The position numbers and the translations under genes were made by a program. The notes below the pieces were generated by a model. The model worked only from the letters and a program-made list of their open reading frames with translations, did not search any database and had not been told where the DNA came from. From Candidatus Villigracilis saccharophilus (GTDB lineage Bacteria; Chloroflexota; Anaerolineae; Anaerolineales; Villigracilaceae), in NCBI GenBank assembly GCA_016709305.1, contig JADJNA010000003.1:1-64000 (forward strand): a stretch of 64,000 nt of DNA. Direction: 5' to 3'. Below, piece by piece: positions 35,869-45,251 of this stretch; the stretch's first letter is position 1; every line of letters begins with the position of its first letter.

Positions 35869-37416
35869 TTATTCCTTTTTGCCGAGCAAGCCATTCGGGA
35901 GAATGAGCAAAATGATAACCATTAGCAAAACTGTGGAAGCGGGGACAAGCGGCGGCGTGGGCTTGAAAATAATATCCGTGAACGGAAGGGCGATGCCGAT
36001 CTGTCCATATTTAATGATGAACTGTTGAATGAGACCTACCAGTACCGAGCCAAGCGCGGCGCCTGGGTAATTGGTCAGGCCGCCAATGGCGAGTGCGATC
36101 AAAGCATTCAGGAAGAGACTCTCCCCCATCACATTGGAAAGTCCCATCGAAGGCGCCGCGAGAATCCCGCCAAGGGCAGCAAGCCCGACCCCGAGGCCGA
36201 ATACCATTGTAAAAACGCGGCGAACATTGATACCCAGGGCTTCCACCATCTCACGATCCTGCACGCCTGCGCGGATGACCATGCCAAGGCGCGTACGCTG
36301 CAGCAGCATCCAGATCGAGATCAAGACAACCACGCCTACGATCGGGATGAATATCTCATTGTACACACGCACACGTCCATCCAGCAGCAAAATTGTGGAG
36401 CAATGATTCGCCCACCAATCCGCAAAATTTGTGGCAGGACAAACACCTCCCGTACCGCTGAAGAATTCAGGTTTCGGCATAACAAATTCGGGGCGTCCCC
36501 AAATCGCGCGGACAACTTCAATGCCGATGGCGCTCATGCCAAGAGTGAGCATGAGTTGATAGATCGGGCGGATGTAGAGCGGGCGAATTAATATCGATTC
36601 GATCAACGCCCCCAGGCCTGCTCCGCTTAAGGCTGCGACCAGAACGGCGGCCACAAAAAGCCAGTTGGAGCTAAGCCCTGCCAATGCCACGGTTAGAGAT
36701 TCGTTGAAGATAAATGTAAGCAGGGCCAAAAGCAGGAGAACAGAAAAACTTACAAAGTTTTTCCAATGTAATTTAATTTGTTGTTGAGAGTCGTTATTGA
36801 ATAAAGAAAGTCCAAGTGCGCCGAAGATACTGGCAAGCAACAGCCCGATCAACGCGAGCGGCGCGGAAATTTCTGTGAACACAGCGGCAGGCGCGGCGAG
36901 GGGCGTACCCTGATCTGCCATGAATGAGTATGTAACGGGGCTTTGCCCATAAGTTCCAATATCCCAGAATGAGATCGGATATTTCGGCAGAACAAAGCTG
37001 AAGAGGAGGATGGAGACGAGGATCAATGCCCAGGGGAGAATCCGCTTCATGCTTAAGCCGAGCCTGATTCGGCTGGCGAGAAGCGGGTACACATCTGCAA
37101 GAGCGAATCCGCTTAATATCAACGCGAGTGGAGTCAACAGATCCACAAATGTATCCGGGCGGACATACACAGTCCAGCCGATATATGCGCCGATCATAAA
37201 AAGCGTGCCGTGCGCGAGATTAAGCACGTCGAGCAAACCGAAGATCAGCGAGAAACCCGAAGCAACGAGGAAGGTGACCGAGCCAACGGAGAGGCCGCGC
37301 AAGAGGGTAATAACAAAATCTTTCTTTTCCATGCCCTGCGCAGCGGTGATGAATAGAACTGCGAAGACGGCAAAGGTTACAAGGGGCACACTATTTTTGC
37401 GGAGGAATGAGTTCAT
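35869..37416 (-). CDS. livH: LivH-type ABC permease, enlarged
   Basis: Permease subunit. The start at 37416 (MNSFLRKNSVPLVTFAVFAV) is one base after the livF stop. The ORF can be extended to 37464, but that overlaps livF. At 515 aa it is far longer than the usual 290-aa LivH. The normal N-part (VTFLVASGFSLIFGLLDVLN, then LAHGTLFMIGAYIGWTVYV) is separated from the normal C-part (LIRPLYIRPIYQLMLTLGMS and MVIRAGVQDREMVEALGINV) by about 150-170 extra residues with several additional membrane helices (RILPWALILVSILLFSFVLP, FVSFSVLLLLALLTFIF). Smaller insertions are seen near AIWGRPEFVMPKPEF. The frame is intact, so the insert looks genuine. Confidence 0.88.
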   Translation of the reverse strand: MNSFLRKNSVPLVTFAVFAVLFITAAQGMEKKDFVITLLRGLSVGSVTFLVASGFSLIFGLLDVLNLAHGTLFMIGAYIGWTVYVRPDTFVDLLTPLALILSGFALADVYPLLASRIRLGLSMKRILPWALILVSILLFSFVLPKYPISFWDIGTYGQSPVTYSFMADQGTPLAAPAAVFTEISAPLALIGLLLASIFGALGLSLFNNDSQQQIKLHWKNFVSFSVLLLLALLTFIFNESLTVALAGLSSNWLFVAAVLVAALSGAGLGALIESILIRPLYIRPIYQLMLTLGMSAIGIEVVRAIWGRPEFVMPKPEFFSGTGGVCPATNFADWWANHCSTILLLDGRVRVYNEIFIPIVGVVVLISIWMLLQRTRLGMVIRAGVQDREMVEALGINVRRVFTMVFGLGVGLAALGGILAAPSMGLSNVMGESLFLNALIALAIGGLTNYPGAALGSVLVGLIQQFIIKYGQIGIALPFTDIIFKPTPPLVPASTVLLMVIILLILPNGLLGKKE

Positions 37417-37417
37417 G

Positions 37418-38122
37418 TTACGCGGCTCCCAAATAACGGTGAATTGCAGCCTTGTCATTTGCAAGGTCCTTCATGCTGCCTTCTTTCACGGAACGTCCTT
37501 CTTCGATGATGACATAATATTCGGCAAGCTGGCTCGCGACAAGGAAATTCTGTTCAACAAGTATGATGGTGGAATCTTTGGAAAGTAATTGAATGGCCTT
37601 CATCATGTGTTCGATGATGACTGGCGCAAGACCTTCGCTGGGTTCATCAATGAGCAGAAGATGATTATCGGCAACCAGCGCACGCGCAATGGCGAGCATT
37701 TGCTGCTGCCCGCCTGAAAGACTCGTGCCTGGCAGTGTGATCAGGCGTTTGAGATCGGGAAAGAGGTCAAAGATAAAATCGCGCTTGCGGAGATAATCCC
37801 CTTTGCCGCGCTCGGCGATCTTGAGATTTTCCTCCACGGTCAGGTCACGGAAGATGGCGCGGTGTTCAGGGACAAAGCCGATCCCTTTCGCAGCGATGTC
37901 AAAGGAGCGCACGCCCTGCACTTCCTTCCCTTCATATATCACCTTGCCTTCACGCGGCGGTGTTAATCCGAGGATGGACTTAAGCGTGGTCGTCTTGCCT
38001 GCGCCATTGCGCCCGAGCAGCGCAACGATCGAGCCTTTTGGCACACGCAGGTTCACGCCCTGCAGAATGTGATATTGACCGATGAAAGTGTGGATATTTT
38101 GTACGTCGAGGATGTATTCCAT
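37418..38122 (-). CDS. livF: Liv-type ABC transporter ATP-binding protein LivF
   Basis: A 234-aa ATPase. Walker A GRNGAGKTTT, Q-loop SILGLTPPREGK region, signature LSGGQQQMLAIARAL, Walker B HLLLIDEPSEGLAP and H-loop TIILVEQN. Length and the absence of the extra arm of LivG fit LivF. It starts MEYILDVQNIHTFIGQYHIL. Upstream lies a 95-base spacer of TAGTGG-type repeats and then livG. The stop is one base from the chosen livH start. It forms a heterodimer with LivG at the membrane. Confidence 0.93.
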   Translation of the reverse strand: MEYILDVQNIHTFIGQYHILQGVNLRVPKGSIVALLGRNGAGKTTTLKSILGLTPPREGKVIYEGKEVQGVRSFDIAAKGIGFVPEHRAIFRDLTVEENLKIAERGKGDYLRKRDFIFDLFPDLKRLITLPGTSLSGGQQQMLAIARALVADNHLLLIDEPSEGLAPVIIEHMMKAIQLLSKDSTIILVEQNFLVASQLAEYYVIIEEGRSVKEGSMKDLANDKAAIHRYLGAA

Positions 38123-38136
38123 GAGACCTCAAGAGC

Positions 38137-38216
38137 AGTGGGTGGTAGGTAATGGATAGTGAGTAGTGGATGGTGGCTGTTTTTTTTCTACTGTCCACCG
38201 TCCACTCCCCACTGTT
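38137..38216. repeat. TAGTGG-type degenerate inverted-repeat spacer
   Basis: AGTGGGTGGTAGGTAATGGA and GTGGATGGTGG on the left face TCTACTGTCCACCGTCCACT and CCCACTGTTCC on the right, around a T-run. Same word family as spacers at 39003-39030, 41356-41432, 46529-46606 and 47683-47760. Confidence 0.7.
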
Positions 38217-38217
38217 C

Positions 38218-38988
38218 CTACACATTCAATTCATACAACCCGCCCAGATAAGCGGTTTGGACTTCTTTATTCGCAGCGATCTCGGCAGGCGTGCCTTCTG
38301 CCAGAACCATGCCCTGGTGCATGACCGTGATCGAATCTGAAACGCTCATGACGACGTTCATATTGTGCTCGACGAGCATGACAGTTTTATTGCCATCTTT
38401 CTGAATCCCCTGGATCAACTCAATCAATTCAGGGACCTGTTCCGAGGCCATGCCTGCGGTGGGTTCATCCAGTAAGAGGACTTCAGGATCGGGTGCGAGG
38501 ATCATGCCAAGTTCCAGTTTGCGCTGATCACCATGCGGAAGCGTGCGCGCAAACGTTTGAGCGCGTTCCTTTAAACCTACTCTTTCGATGACATTCCATG
38601 TGCGCTCTTCATATTTCTTGAATTGCGAAGAAGCCCGCCAGAACTTGAAGTTGTCACTCCCAAGAGCTTGTGAGGCGAGGCGAATATTTTCAAAGACCGT
38701 CAGGTTGGGAAAGATATTTGTGATCTGAAAGGAACGTCCGATGCCGAAATGGATCGTGCGATGGACAGGCTGGTGGGTGATATCCTGTCCCTTGTAGATG
38801 ACTTTTCCGCTGGTGGGTTCGAGGTTGCCGCTGAGTAAATTAAAAAAAGTTGTCTTGCCCGCGCCATTCGGGCCAATGATGGCGTGTAATGAGTTCTTGC
38901 GGACCTTGATGCTGACATTGTCCACAGCGACGAGACCGCTGAATTGTTTGCGGAGGTTTTGGGTTTCAAGAATGATTTCGGTGGTCAT
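38218..38988 (-). CDS. livG: Liv-type ABC transporter ATP-binding protein LivG
   Basis: A 256-aa ATPase. The start at 38988 (MTTEIILETQNLRKQFSGLV) is preferred because GGAAGG precedes it. The ORF extends to 39000. Walker A GPNGAGKTTF, signature LPHGDQRKLELGMILAPDPE, Walker B VLLLDEPTAGMA and H-loop VMLVEHNMNVV. The long helical arm after GRSFQITNIFPNLTVFENIR is typical of LivG. It sits between the binding-protein gene and livF in the canonical operon order. Confidence 0.93.
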   Translation of the reverse strand: MTTEIILETQNLRKQFSGLVAVDNVSIKVRKNSLHAIIGPNGAGKTTFFNLLSGNLEPTSGKVIYKGQDITHQPVHRTIHFGIGRSFQITNIFPNLTVFENIRLASQALGSDNFKFWRASSQFKKYEERTWNVIERVGLKERAQTFARTLPHGDQRKLELGMILAPDPEVLLLDEPTAGMASEQVPELIELIQGIQKDGNKTVMLVEHNMNVVMSVSDSITVMHQGMVLAEGTPAEIAANKEVQTAYLGGLYELNV

Positions 38989-39085
38989 GGCACCTTCCAA
39001 AATAGTGGGTGGTGGGAAGCGGGTAGTAAATGCAGAGAAGTCCCTAAAGGTTTTGAAGCCTTTAGGGACTCATTGTATTATGGGA

Positions 39086-40471
39086 TTACTGTCCGCTCAG
39101 AGTGCCGTAGGGCAGAGTGCCGCAGCGATCCTTGAGAGCTTCGGGGAGAAGACAAGGGGGTTCGGGGCGGGTGGTGTCTACATATTCGTAGAAGTTGGCA
39201 TCCGGATCGGTCACATTGACCAATTTCAAGATGTACATGTCCTGGATGGCAACATGATCTTCAGGGCGGATGTAGATGGTGCCCTTGGGTCCTTCAAAGG
39301 TCATGCCTTCCATAACACCCTTGAGCGCATCACCATTGACGTCGCCAGCGGTGGCTTTGATGGCTTCGACGAGCAGGATGGCCGCATTCATACCGTCCGC
39401 ATCGAACAGGTCTGGGTTGACGCCATAGCGTGGCTTGGTGTTTTCAACGAGGAAATCGTTAATTGGATTCTTGGGGGCGGAATAGTGATACAAAATACCA
39501 CTGGTACTGCCGACCGCGTTTCCGTACCAGACGGGCATGAGCGTGTTGTCAATGAAGGTTGCGCCGAGAGCCATTGTTTCGGTCACGCCCTGGTCTTTCG
39601 CAGACTGCATCAGCGGGACGAATCCGCCGCCAGCCCAACTGACGATATAGGACTCAGCGCCTGAATTGGCGATCTGTTCCATGTAGGTGGTGAAGTCAGC
39701 AGTATCCAACGGAGCGAAGATATCGTCAGCGACAAAGGTGGCGCCGTCGAGAGTGCAGGCGTCGCGGAAAGCGGCAGCAGAACCGCGGCCAAAGGCGTAG
39801 TCAGGGGCGATCTGAACGAAGGTCTTGTAAGTCTTGGTCAGATATGCACATTCGTTGATCGCATCCTGATAATTGTTGCGGCTGACGCGGAAGGTGTATT
39901 CGTTGAAGTTGACGCCGGTGATGTCATTGGCGGCGGCGGGAGCCACGATCAACGGGAGCTTGCTTTCCAGGGCGATGCCCTGCAAAGTGGCGGTCGCGCC
40001 GGAAGAAACTGTACCGATCAAAACATTGACCTTCTGAACGTCGATCAATTCGCGGGCGACGGTGGCGGTATTCTCAGGGTTGCTGCCGTCATCGCGGACG
40101 TAGACAATGATCTCGCAGTCATCGATCTTGAAGGTGTTTTCCTGAACTGCGGTGATATCAAATTTTTCACCAGCGGAACCAGCGGCGCCGGTGGCGTATT
40201 CCATGCCTAGCATGAAAGAGCGCAGGATATGTGCGCCATAAATGGCAAGCGCGCCGGAGGCATCGCTAATGAGTCCAACTTTGATCGGCTCGGCGCAGGT
40301 CAGACCGGCGACGGGCGCTTCGGTTACAACAGGTGCTTCAGTGGCGACAACAGGAGCTTCGGTTTCAACAACAGGGGCTTCGGTGGGTGCAGCAGTGGCG
40401 GGAGCGCCGCAGGCGGCCAGGAGCAAGGACATGGCGACGATCGCAAAAGCTAATGTACGAAAAACTTTCAT
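39086..40471 (-). CDS. Liv-type substrate-binding lipoprotein
   Basis: 461 aa. A signal peptide with lipobox LLLAAC (Cys 21) marks it as a lipoprotein. A linker of ATEAP/VVETEAPVV repeats follows, then a periplasmic-binding type I domain: PIKVGLISDASGALAIYGAH, VRDDGSNPENTATVARELID, VLIGTVSSGATATLQGIALE, FVQIAPDYAFGRGSAAAFRD and the C-terminal lobe DGMNAAILLVEAIKATAG. A binding protein of this size (about 40 kDa mature) feeds a LivHMGF importer. The ligand is unknown, and its position next to a CoA-ligase/thiolase cluster argues for an organic acid or amide rather than leucine (inference). First gene of the operon. Confidence 0.92.
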   Translation of the reverse strand: MKVFRTLAFAIVAMSLLLAACGAPATAAPTEAPVVETEAPVVATEAPVVTEAPVAGLTCAEPIKVGLISDASGALAIYGAHILRSFMLGMEYATGAAGSAGEKFDITAVQENTFKIDDCEIIVYVRDDGSNPENTATVARELIDVQKVNVLIGTVSSGATATLQGIALESKLPLIVAPAAANDITGVNFNEYTFRVSRNNYQDAINECAYLTKTYKTFVQIAPDYAFGRGSAAAFRDACTLDGATFVADDIFAPLDTADFTTYMEQIANSGAESYIVSWAGGGFVPLMQSAKDQGVTETMALGATFIDNTLMPVWYGNAVGSTSGILYHYSAPKNPINDFLVENTKPRYGVNPDLFDADGMNAAILLVEAIKATAGDVNGDALKGVMEGMTFEGPKGTIYIRPEDHVAIQDMYILKLVNVTDPDANFYEYVDTTRPEPPCLLPEALKDRCGTLPYGTLSGQ

Positions 40472-40545
40472 TTTTTTCTCCTCAATATGTGTGTTAGATA
40501 ACTTTCAAAAAAACAACGAACCGGTATGCTGTAAGACATCACCTC

Positions 40546-41348
40546 CTATTTTGCAAATTCAACAATAGCGCGCGAGGCGGCTTCCGCGATTTCGATCGGG
40601 AAGAAATGCCCAGCGTCGGGGAATATCAAAACTTTGCTGCCTGAGATCTTCCCCGCCAAAAGCGAAGCGTTTTCAGGGGGGACAACTTTGTCATGTACGC
40701 CGAACAGGATCAGGGTCGGGACATTGAGGCACTCAAGCTTATTTTCAAAGGCAGCCGCTTCTGGCATCAGTCCCAATCCAATTGCCATTTGCGATTGATA
40801 CGGCGCAGGTTCAATTGGATTTGCAATGCGCCACTTGACCCATTCCTCTACCATCTCTGGATTCTTTTCCGACCAATCTGGAGCAGTGCTGACGGCCAAC
40901 CCATTTTTGAAACGGGTGAGTGCATCGCTGGTCACATCGGTGAGGACTTTCATCGCCTCAGGCGTGACGGGACATGGTGCGGCCCACCGAAGTTGGTCGA
41001 ACACAAAATCAGTTTTGCCACCTTCTCTGGAAAATCGAGAGCCATTGCCTGGGCAATAAACCCGCCCATCGAATGACCTGCGATGATTGCCTTCTCAATT
41101 CCAAGCGCATCGAGCAAACCTGCGGTATCCGCCGCAAGCAGCCGAGCAGTGTACGGGCCAGCGGGTTTGTCGCTTTGACCCACGCCGCGATTATCGAAAG
41201 TGATGACTTGAAAATGCTCCGCCAAAAACGGAACCATCTTGTGCCACTGCCAGAGTGGATAGCCAAGACCCGAGATCAACACAAGCGGTTGTCCCGCGCC
41301 ATGGATCTCGTAGTAGAGTTCGATGTTGTTCGTAGTAATTTTTGGCAT
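40546..41348 (-). pseudogene. alpha/beta hydrolase, frameshifted
   Basis: About 267 aa if intact. From ATG 41348, MPKITTNNIELYYEIHGAGQ is followed by the nucleophile elbow IIAGHSMGGFIAQAMALDFP and LCSTNFGGPHHVP. At about 40985 one G is missing (GTCCCGTCACG where GTCCC-GGTCACG is expected) and the frame is lost. The next frame continues VTPEAMKVLTDVTSDALTRF and ends with the acid and histidine regions LFGVHDKVVPPENASLL and FPDAGHFFPIEIAEAA. All catalytic residues (Ser, Asp, His) survive across the two pieces. The homopolymer-like lesion is suspicious as a sequencing error. It lies at the 3' end of the acyl-CoA cluster, just before the liv operon. Confidence 0.78.
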
Positions 41349-41355
41349 ATAAAAT

Positions 41356-41432
41356 CCTTTTAGTGGATAGTGTGACATTGGGAAGTGTAGTTGACAGTAA
41401 AACCACCAACTATCAACTATCAACCACCCACT
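41356..41432. repeat. TAGTGG-type inverted-repeat spacer
   Basis: TAGTGGATAGTGTGACATTG on the left and ACCACCAACTATCAACTATC / AACCACCCACTG on the right. It overlaps the last codons of the downstream-reading ligase gene (QWVVDS), so the coding end is built from repeat sequence. Confidence 0.65.
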
Positions 41433-42942
41433 GCTTTTTCAACTCCGCCTTAATCACCTTCCCATACGGTGAATACGGCAGGGCATCCACAAACTCAATG
41501 CGTTTCGGGATCTTGTACTTCGCCAAACGTCCCGCGCAGAATTTCAACAATTCATCTGCGCTGACAGTTTGATTTGGCTTGCACACCACGATCATCAAAC
41601 CGACTTCGCCCCATTTTTCATCAGGCTGGCCGATTAACGCGGCATCGGCAACGGCAGGGTGTTCACGGAAAAGCGCTTCCACTTCGGCGGCGTACACATT
41701 CTCGCCGCCGCTGATAATCATGTCTTTGAAACGGCCTGCGATGTAGAAATATCCTTCTTCATCCATGCGCGCCATGTCGCCTGTGTGGAACCAGCCATCG
41801 CGCAATGATTGCGTGGTCGCATCTGTGTTATTCCAATAGCCCGCGCAAACGTGATCGCCTTTGATGATGAGTTCACCAGTCGAGCCAACGGGCACATCGT
41901 TGCAATCCGCATCCACCAAACGCATATCGCTATGGAAAATGGGTTTGCCCACCGAGCCAAGTTTTCGCAACGCATCTTCATCGGTCATCGAAAAACAATT
42001 CACGCCAACTTCAGTCAGGCCGTAGCCCTGGCGCATCACAACGCCTTTCTTCTCGCTCCACGCCTGAATCAATGACGGCGGGCATGGTGCGCCTCCGCTA
42101 ATGAAAAAGCGCACGTGGCTGAAATCTGCGTTTTCGAATTGTGGTGAATTCATCCACGCCTGGAACAGAGTCGGCACGCCGAGAATGACCGTGCATTTTT
42201 CTTCGACGATCAGTTTCAAAGAAGCATCGGGGTCGAAGGTACGCCCAAGCAAAAGTTTGCCGCCGACGTGAAAGATCGGCACAAGAAAAACAAACAACCC
42301 GCCCGAATGGAACATCGGGGTCAGAATCGGGGAAATATCTTTTTCATTCAGGCCCCAGGATACAACGGTGTTGATTGAATTCCACACCACCTGTCTGTGC
42401 GGGAGGACTGCGCCTTTGGGTCGTCCCGTTGTACCTGATGTGTACAGGATGCAGACGGCATCATCACCTGAGATGAGGGGTCGCTTCGGTTCTTCCGCCG
42501 AGGCTTGATCGGCCAATTTTTCATACGCTTCCCCTGAAACATTCGCACCTTCCAACGAAATGAGGTGCTCCACCTTGATGGAGTCTTTCATCTCGTCATA
42601 CACCGAAACGAATTCTGGCCCGACGATCAACACCTTGGGCTGGCAGTCGTTGACGATGTAGGTCAATTCACGCGAGGTGAGCCGCCAATTAAGTGGAGCA
42701 AGGATTGCACCGAGTTTTGCCAAACCAAACAACAAGTCCACGTAGGCGACGCTGTTGTGTGCCAGAATGGACACGCGGTCACCTTTTTCCACGCCGTATT
42801 TCTCACGCAGGAAATTCGCGGCGCGGTTGGCGCGTTGATCCAATTCCGCATAGGTGTAATGGACTCCGCTTGCGAGTTCGATCATTGCCTCGCGGTTCGG
42901 AGTCAGAAGTGCTCGTTTGGTCAGAATATCGGCAGAATTCAT
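41413..42942 (-). CDS. AMP-forming acyl-CoA ligase (FadD-like)
   Basis: 509 aa. Activates a carboxylic acid to its CoA thioester via an acyl-adenylate. The start at 42942 (MNSADILTKRALLTPNREAM) is chosen. The extension to 43002 lies in a spacer palindrome. Motifs are AVCILYTSGTTGRPKGAVLP (P-loop), RQGYGLTEVGVN (A5), FHTGDMARMDEEGYFYIAGR (A7/A8), KDMIISGGENVYAAEVEALF and the C-terminal lysine region PYSPYGKVIKAELKKQW. This matches class I adenylate-forming enzymes of the long/medium-chain or cyclohexane-carboxylate type. It lies 110 bases downstream of the SDR gene. Chain-length preference cannot be read from the sequence. Confidence 0.9.
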   Translation of the reverse strand: MNSADILTKRALLTPNREAMIELASGVHYTYAELDQRANRAANFLREKYGVEKGDRVSILAHNSVAYVDLLFGLAKLGAILAPLNWRLTSRELTYIVNDCQPKVLIVGPEFVSVYDEMKDSIKVEHLISLEGANVSGEAYEKLADQASAEEPKRPLISGDDAVCILYTSGTTGRPKGAVLPHRQVVWNSINTVVSWGLNEKDISPILTPMFHSGGLFVFLVPIFHVGGKLLLGRTFDPDASLKLIVEEKCTVILGVPTLFQAWMNSPQFENADFSHVRFFISGGAPCPPSLIQAWSEKKGVVMRQGYGLTEVGVNCFSMTDEDALRKLGSVGKPIFHSDMRLVDADCNDVPVGSTGELIIKGDHVCAGYWNNTDATTQSLRDGWFHTGDMARMDEEGYFYIAGRFKDMIISGGENVYAAEVEALFREHPAVADAALIGQPDEKWGEVGLMIVVCKPNQTVSADELLKFCAGRLAKYKIPKRIEFVDALPYSPYGKVIKAELKKQWVVDS

Positions 42943-42997
42943 GGCGAGGCTGTCTGGTCCCAGGTATCCGGTTTCAGGTGAACAATATGGAGAAAAA

Positions 42998-43040
42998 ATC
43001 ACGTGTCGAGTGTCACCAATCTGACACCTGACACGTGATC
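42998..43040. repeat. palindromic spacer between SDR and ligase genes
   Basis: ATCACGTGTCGAGTGTCAC (42998-43016) faces CTGACACCTGACACGTGAT (43021-43039), an almost perfect long hairpin with a four-base loop. It may serve as a terminator or mRNA stabiliser. Confidence 0.6.
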
Positions 43041-43052
43041 TTGAAACTTTAT

Positions 43053-43817
43053 TTACGTTCCTACAACGATTCCGCCATCTACACGCAGGACTTCACCAGT
43101 AATGAAGGAGGCGTCATCCGATGCGAGGAAGAGATAGGCGTTGGCAATGTCACGCGGTTCGCCCAAACGTCCGAGCGGAGTGTGAGACTTCATGCCGTCC
43201 AAAACCTTCTCGGGCATGGCGGTGACCATTTCAGTGGCGGTGAAGCCAGGAGCCACAGCATTGACGCGGATGTTGAATTTACCCAACTCACGCGCCCAAA
43301 CTTTGGTCATGCCGATCACGCCGAATTTTGTTGCAACGTAGTTGGTTTGTCCGAAGTTTGCATCAAGACCGACAACAGAGGAGGCATTGAGGATTACGCC
43401 GCCGCCTTGCTTCACCATTACGGGAGCAACTGCCTGAGCGCAATTGAACACACCCTTCAAGTTGACAGAGATGACGAGGTCAAAATCAGGTTCAGACATC
43501 TGCCCGACCAGATTGCCTTCCTTCACCTTGACCAACTGTCCATCCCGCAGAACGCCTGCGTTGCTGACAATAACGTCAATGCGACCGTATTTTGCAACAA
43601 CGTCATCAACCCACTTCTGAACATCTTCGCGGCTGGTCACATTGACTTTGTAGAACGCGGCATCTTTGCCGAGCAGCTTGAGAGTTTCCTGCCCAACGGC
43701 TTCGTTGACATCACAAATCACAACCTTGGCGCCTTCTTCGGCGAAACGCAAAGCCGTTGCCTTGCCGATGCCTGCCGCCCCACCCGTTACGAGTACAACC
43801 TTATCTTTCATGCGCAT
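43053..43817 (-). CDS. short-chain dehydrogenase (FabG-like)
   Basis: A 254-aa NAD(P)-dependent SDR. Cofactor motif TGGAAGIGKATAL, then CDVNEA (acidic end of beta-2, suggesting NAD preference), NAGVLRDGQLV, SSVVGLDANFGQTNYVATKF with catalytic Ser, Tyr and Lys, and PGFTATEMV. The C-terminus VLRVDGGIVVG is typical of FabG/3-hydroxyacyl-CoA dehydrogenases. In a cluster with ligases and a thiolase it most likely interconverts 3-hydroxyacyl and 3-oxoacyl thioesters (inference). Start MRMKDKVVLVTGG follows the GGAATAAACACC leader. MKDKVV is an alternative. Confidence 0.92.
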   Translation of the reverse strand: MRMKDKVVLVTGGAAGIGKATALRFAEEGAKVVICDVNEAVGQETLKLLGKDAAFYKVNVTSREDVQKWVDDVVAKYGRIDVIVSNAGVLRDGQLVKVKEGNLVGQMSEPDFDLVISVNLKGVFNCAQAVAPVMVKQGGGVILNASSVVGLDANFGQTNYVATKFGVIGMTKVWARELGKFNIRVNAVAPGFTATEMVTAMPEKVLDGMKSHTPLGRLGEPRDIANAYLFLASDDASFITGEVLRVDGGIVVGT

Positions 43818-43884
43818 GGTGTTTATTCCTTTTTATTGAGTAGTGGCGACATTCGTCGTCGCCCTGCCACGACGAATGTCGTGA

Positions 43885-44660
43885 CTACAAGTGTTTGGCC
43901 AAAAATCCCAAAATGGCAGTATTGAATTCTGGGGGGTTCCCAGCGGGGGGCTGCTCCGGGATGGCATTTCAGCGTGGGGATACCGGCTTTCAAGATCGCG
44001 GCGGGCCTTTCAACAAATCCAGTGAGCCGACGATGATGCAGGTCGGGCATTTGATTTCACCCAAGCGGGCGGTAAAGTTCACGTTTAAAAAACTTTCGCA
44101 CAAACGGACAACAGATGGAAAGTCCAACAGCTTGTAGCGGCCTTTGGCGTCTTCGAGCAGACGCGGATTGGCGGTGATGAATTCTGGAGAAAAATTCCAC
44201 GGGACAGTGGCATTGAAAAAGGCGTTGAATCTGCCCTCGCGCAGGAATCAAGCCACCCGTCGACAATGATGCGTGTTTCGGCTCCCACTTCACTCACGGT
44301 GTCAGCCAATATCAGGCCGAGAGTCCGCCCGGGGTACTTCAATCCAAATGCCTGTGCTACTTCGCCGCCATAGGAGATGCCCGCGATATGTGCTTTGTCA
44401 ACGTTCAATGCTGTCAGTAATGCCGCAAGGTCGTCAGCGTGCATTTCCATGGAATATGGACGACCAGGATGTTCCGACTGTCCCTGTCCACGACAGTCGT
44501 ATTGCAAAATGCGGTAATGTTGCGCCAACGTCTTGGTCTGAAACGCCCAACTTGTGGCCGCGTTCATGATGATGCCATTGTTGAGAACCAACAGCGGGGC
44601 AGTCTCGGAACCATGGAGTTCGTAGTAGAGTTCAACGCCGTTAGCATGGACTTTAGGCAT
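43885..44660 (-). pseudogene. alpha/beta hydrolase, multiply frameshifted
   Basis: About 258 aa if intact. MPKVHANGVELYYELHGSET, LQYDCRGQGQSEHPGRPYSM and the nucleophile elbow HIAGISYGGEVAQAFGLKYP are in the first frame. A lesion near 44235 ends it. Other frames then carry FFNATVPWNFSPEFITANPR, LLEDAKGRYKLLDFPSVVRL, IKCPTCIIVGSLDLLKG and finally EFNTAILGFLAKHL with a stop at 43885-43887. At least three indels are needed, one between 44030 and 43950. The final His segment (normally GAGHAVMWE) is garbled as GAAPRWEPP. So decay, not only one base error, is plausible. Related to the hydrolase at 40546. Confidence 0.72.
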
Positions 44661-44753
44661 ATCGGAACATCCTGTGTATTGCTAGGTTAACGTATTGTTG
44701 TTACAAGCCAGTTACAAACGATTCAGTTATCCGATTTTGCGATAGATTGATTT

Positions 44754-44816
44754 ATCCACGAAACACGAATTTTTTAGGTTCTTCGTGAAAATTCGTGTGC
44801 TTAGTGGATGGCACTT
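44754..44816. repeat. palindromic spacer upstream of hydrolase
   Basis: ATCCACGAAACACGAATTTT faces AAAATTCGTGTGCTTAGTGG across a TTAGGTTCTTCGTG centre. It is an imperfect long palindrome in the gap between the DUF35 gene and the hydrolase. Confidence 0.5.
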
Positions 44817-44820
44817 AAGA

Positions 44821-45249
44821 TTAAGCTTTGAAGGCTAAATAGGTCTTTTTTGTTTCGCCTTCGCCAAATTCAACGAAATCGACATTCAAAGGCGTGCCAA
44901 TTTTTATCTGAGCGGGTTTCGAGGCGTCCAAACCTGTGATGCGGGCGCTGATGCTCGTGCCTTCTTCGAGTTCGACAATGCCAGAGACGTAGGGATTCTT
45001 GCGATCGAAGCCTTGTTCGGACATGAAGGTTGGCCCCGTGTAGATGACCGTGAAGCCAGCGAGTTTTCCCTTGCCGCTGGTCTCAACCCATTCCATCTCT
45101 TCGCTATGGCAGTTCGGGCAGATCGCGCGCGGAGGGGCATAGATTTTGCTGCATTTCGTGCAGCGTGTCCCCATCAATTTATGTTCGGCAATGTATTGAT
45201 TAAACGCCGCCGCTGAAAACGGACGGATCGTGGTGGTTTCTTCGCTCAT
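44821..45249 (-). CDS. Zn-ribbon OB-fold protein (DUF35), thiolase partner
   Basis: 142 aa. The N-terminal rubredoxin-like zinc ribbon is CTKCSKIYAPPRAICPNCH (residues about 34-52). It is followed by an OB-fold (GKLAGFTVIYTGPTFMSEQG, YVSGIVELEEGTSISARITG, VDFVEFGEGE). DUF35 proteins bind thiolases and, in archaea, bridge thiolase and HMG-CoA synthase to hold the CoA pantetheine. The stop is three bases from the thiolase stop-start junction (the thiolase gene lies directly upstream in transcription), so the two are almost certainly co-translated. A structural/CoA-channel role is inferred from the family. Confidence 0.92.
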   Translation of the reverse strand: MSEETTTIRPFSAAAFNQYIAEHKLMGTRCTKCSKIYAPPRAICPNCHSEEMEWVETSGKGKLAGFTVIYTGPTFMSEQGFDRKNPYVSGIVELEEGTSISARITGLDASKPAQIKIGTPLNVDFVEFGEGETKKTYLAFKA

Positions 45250-45251
45250 GA

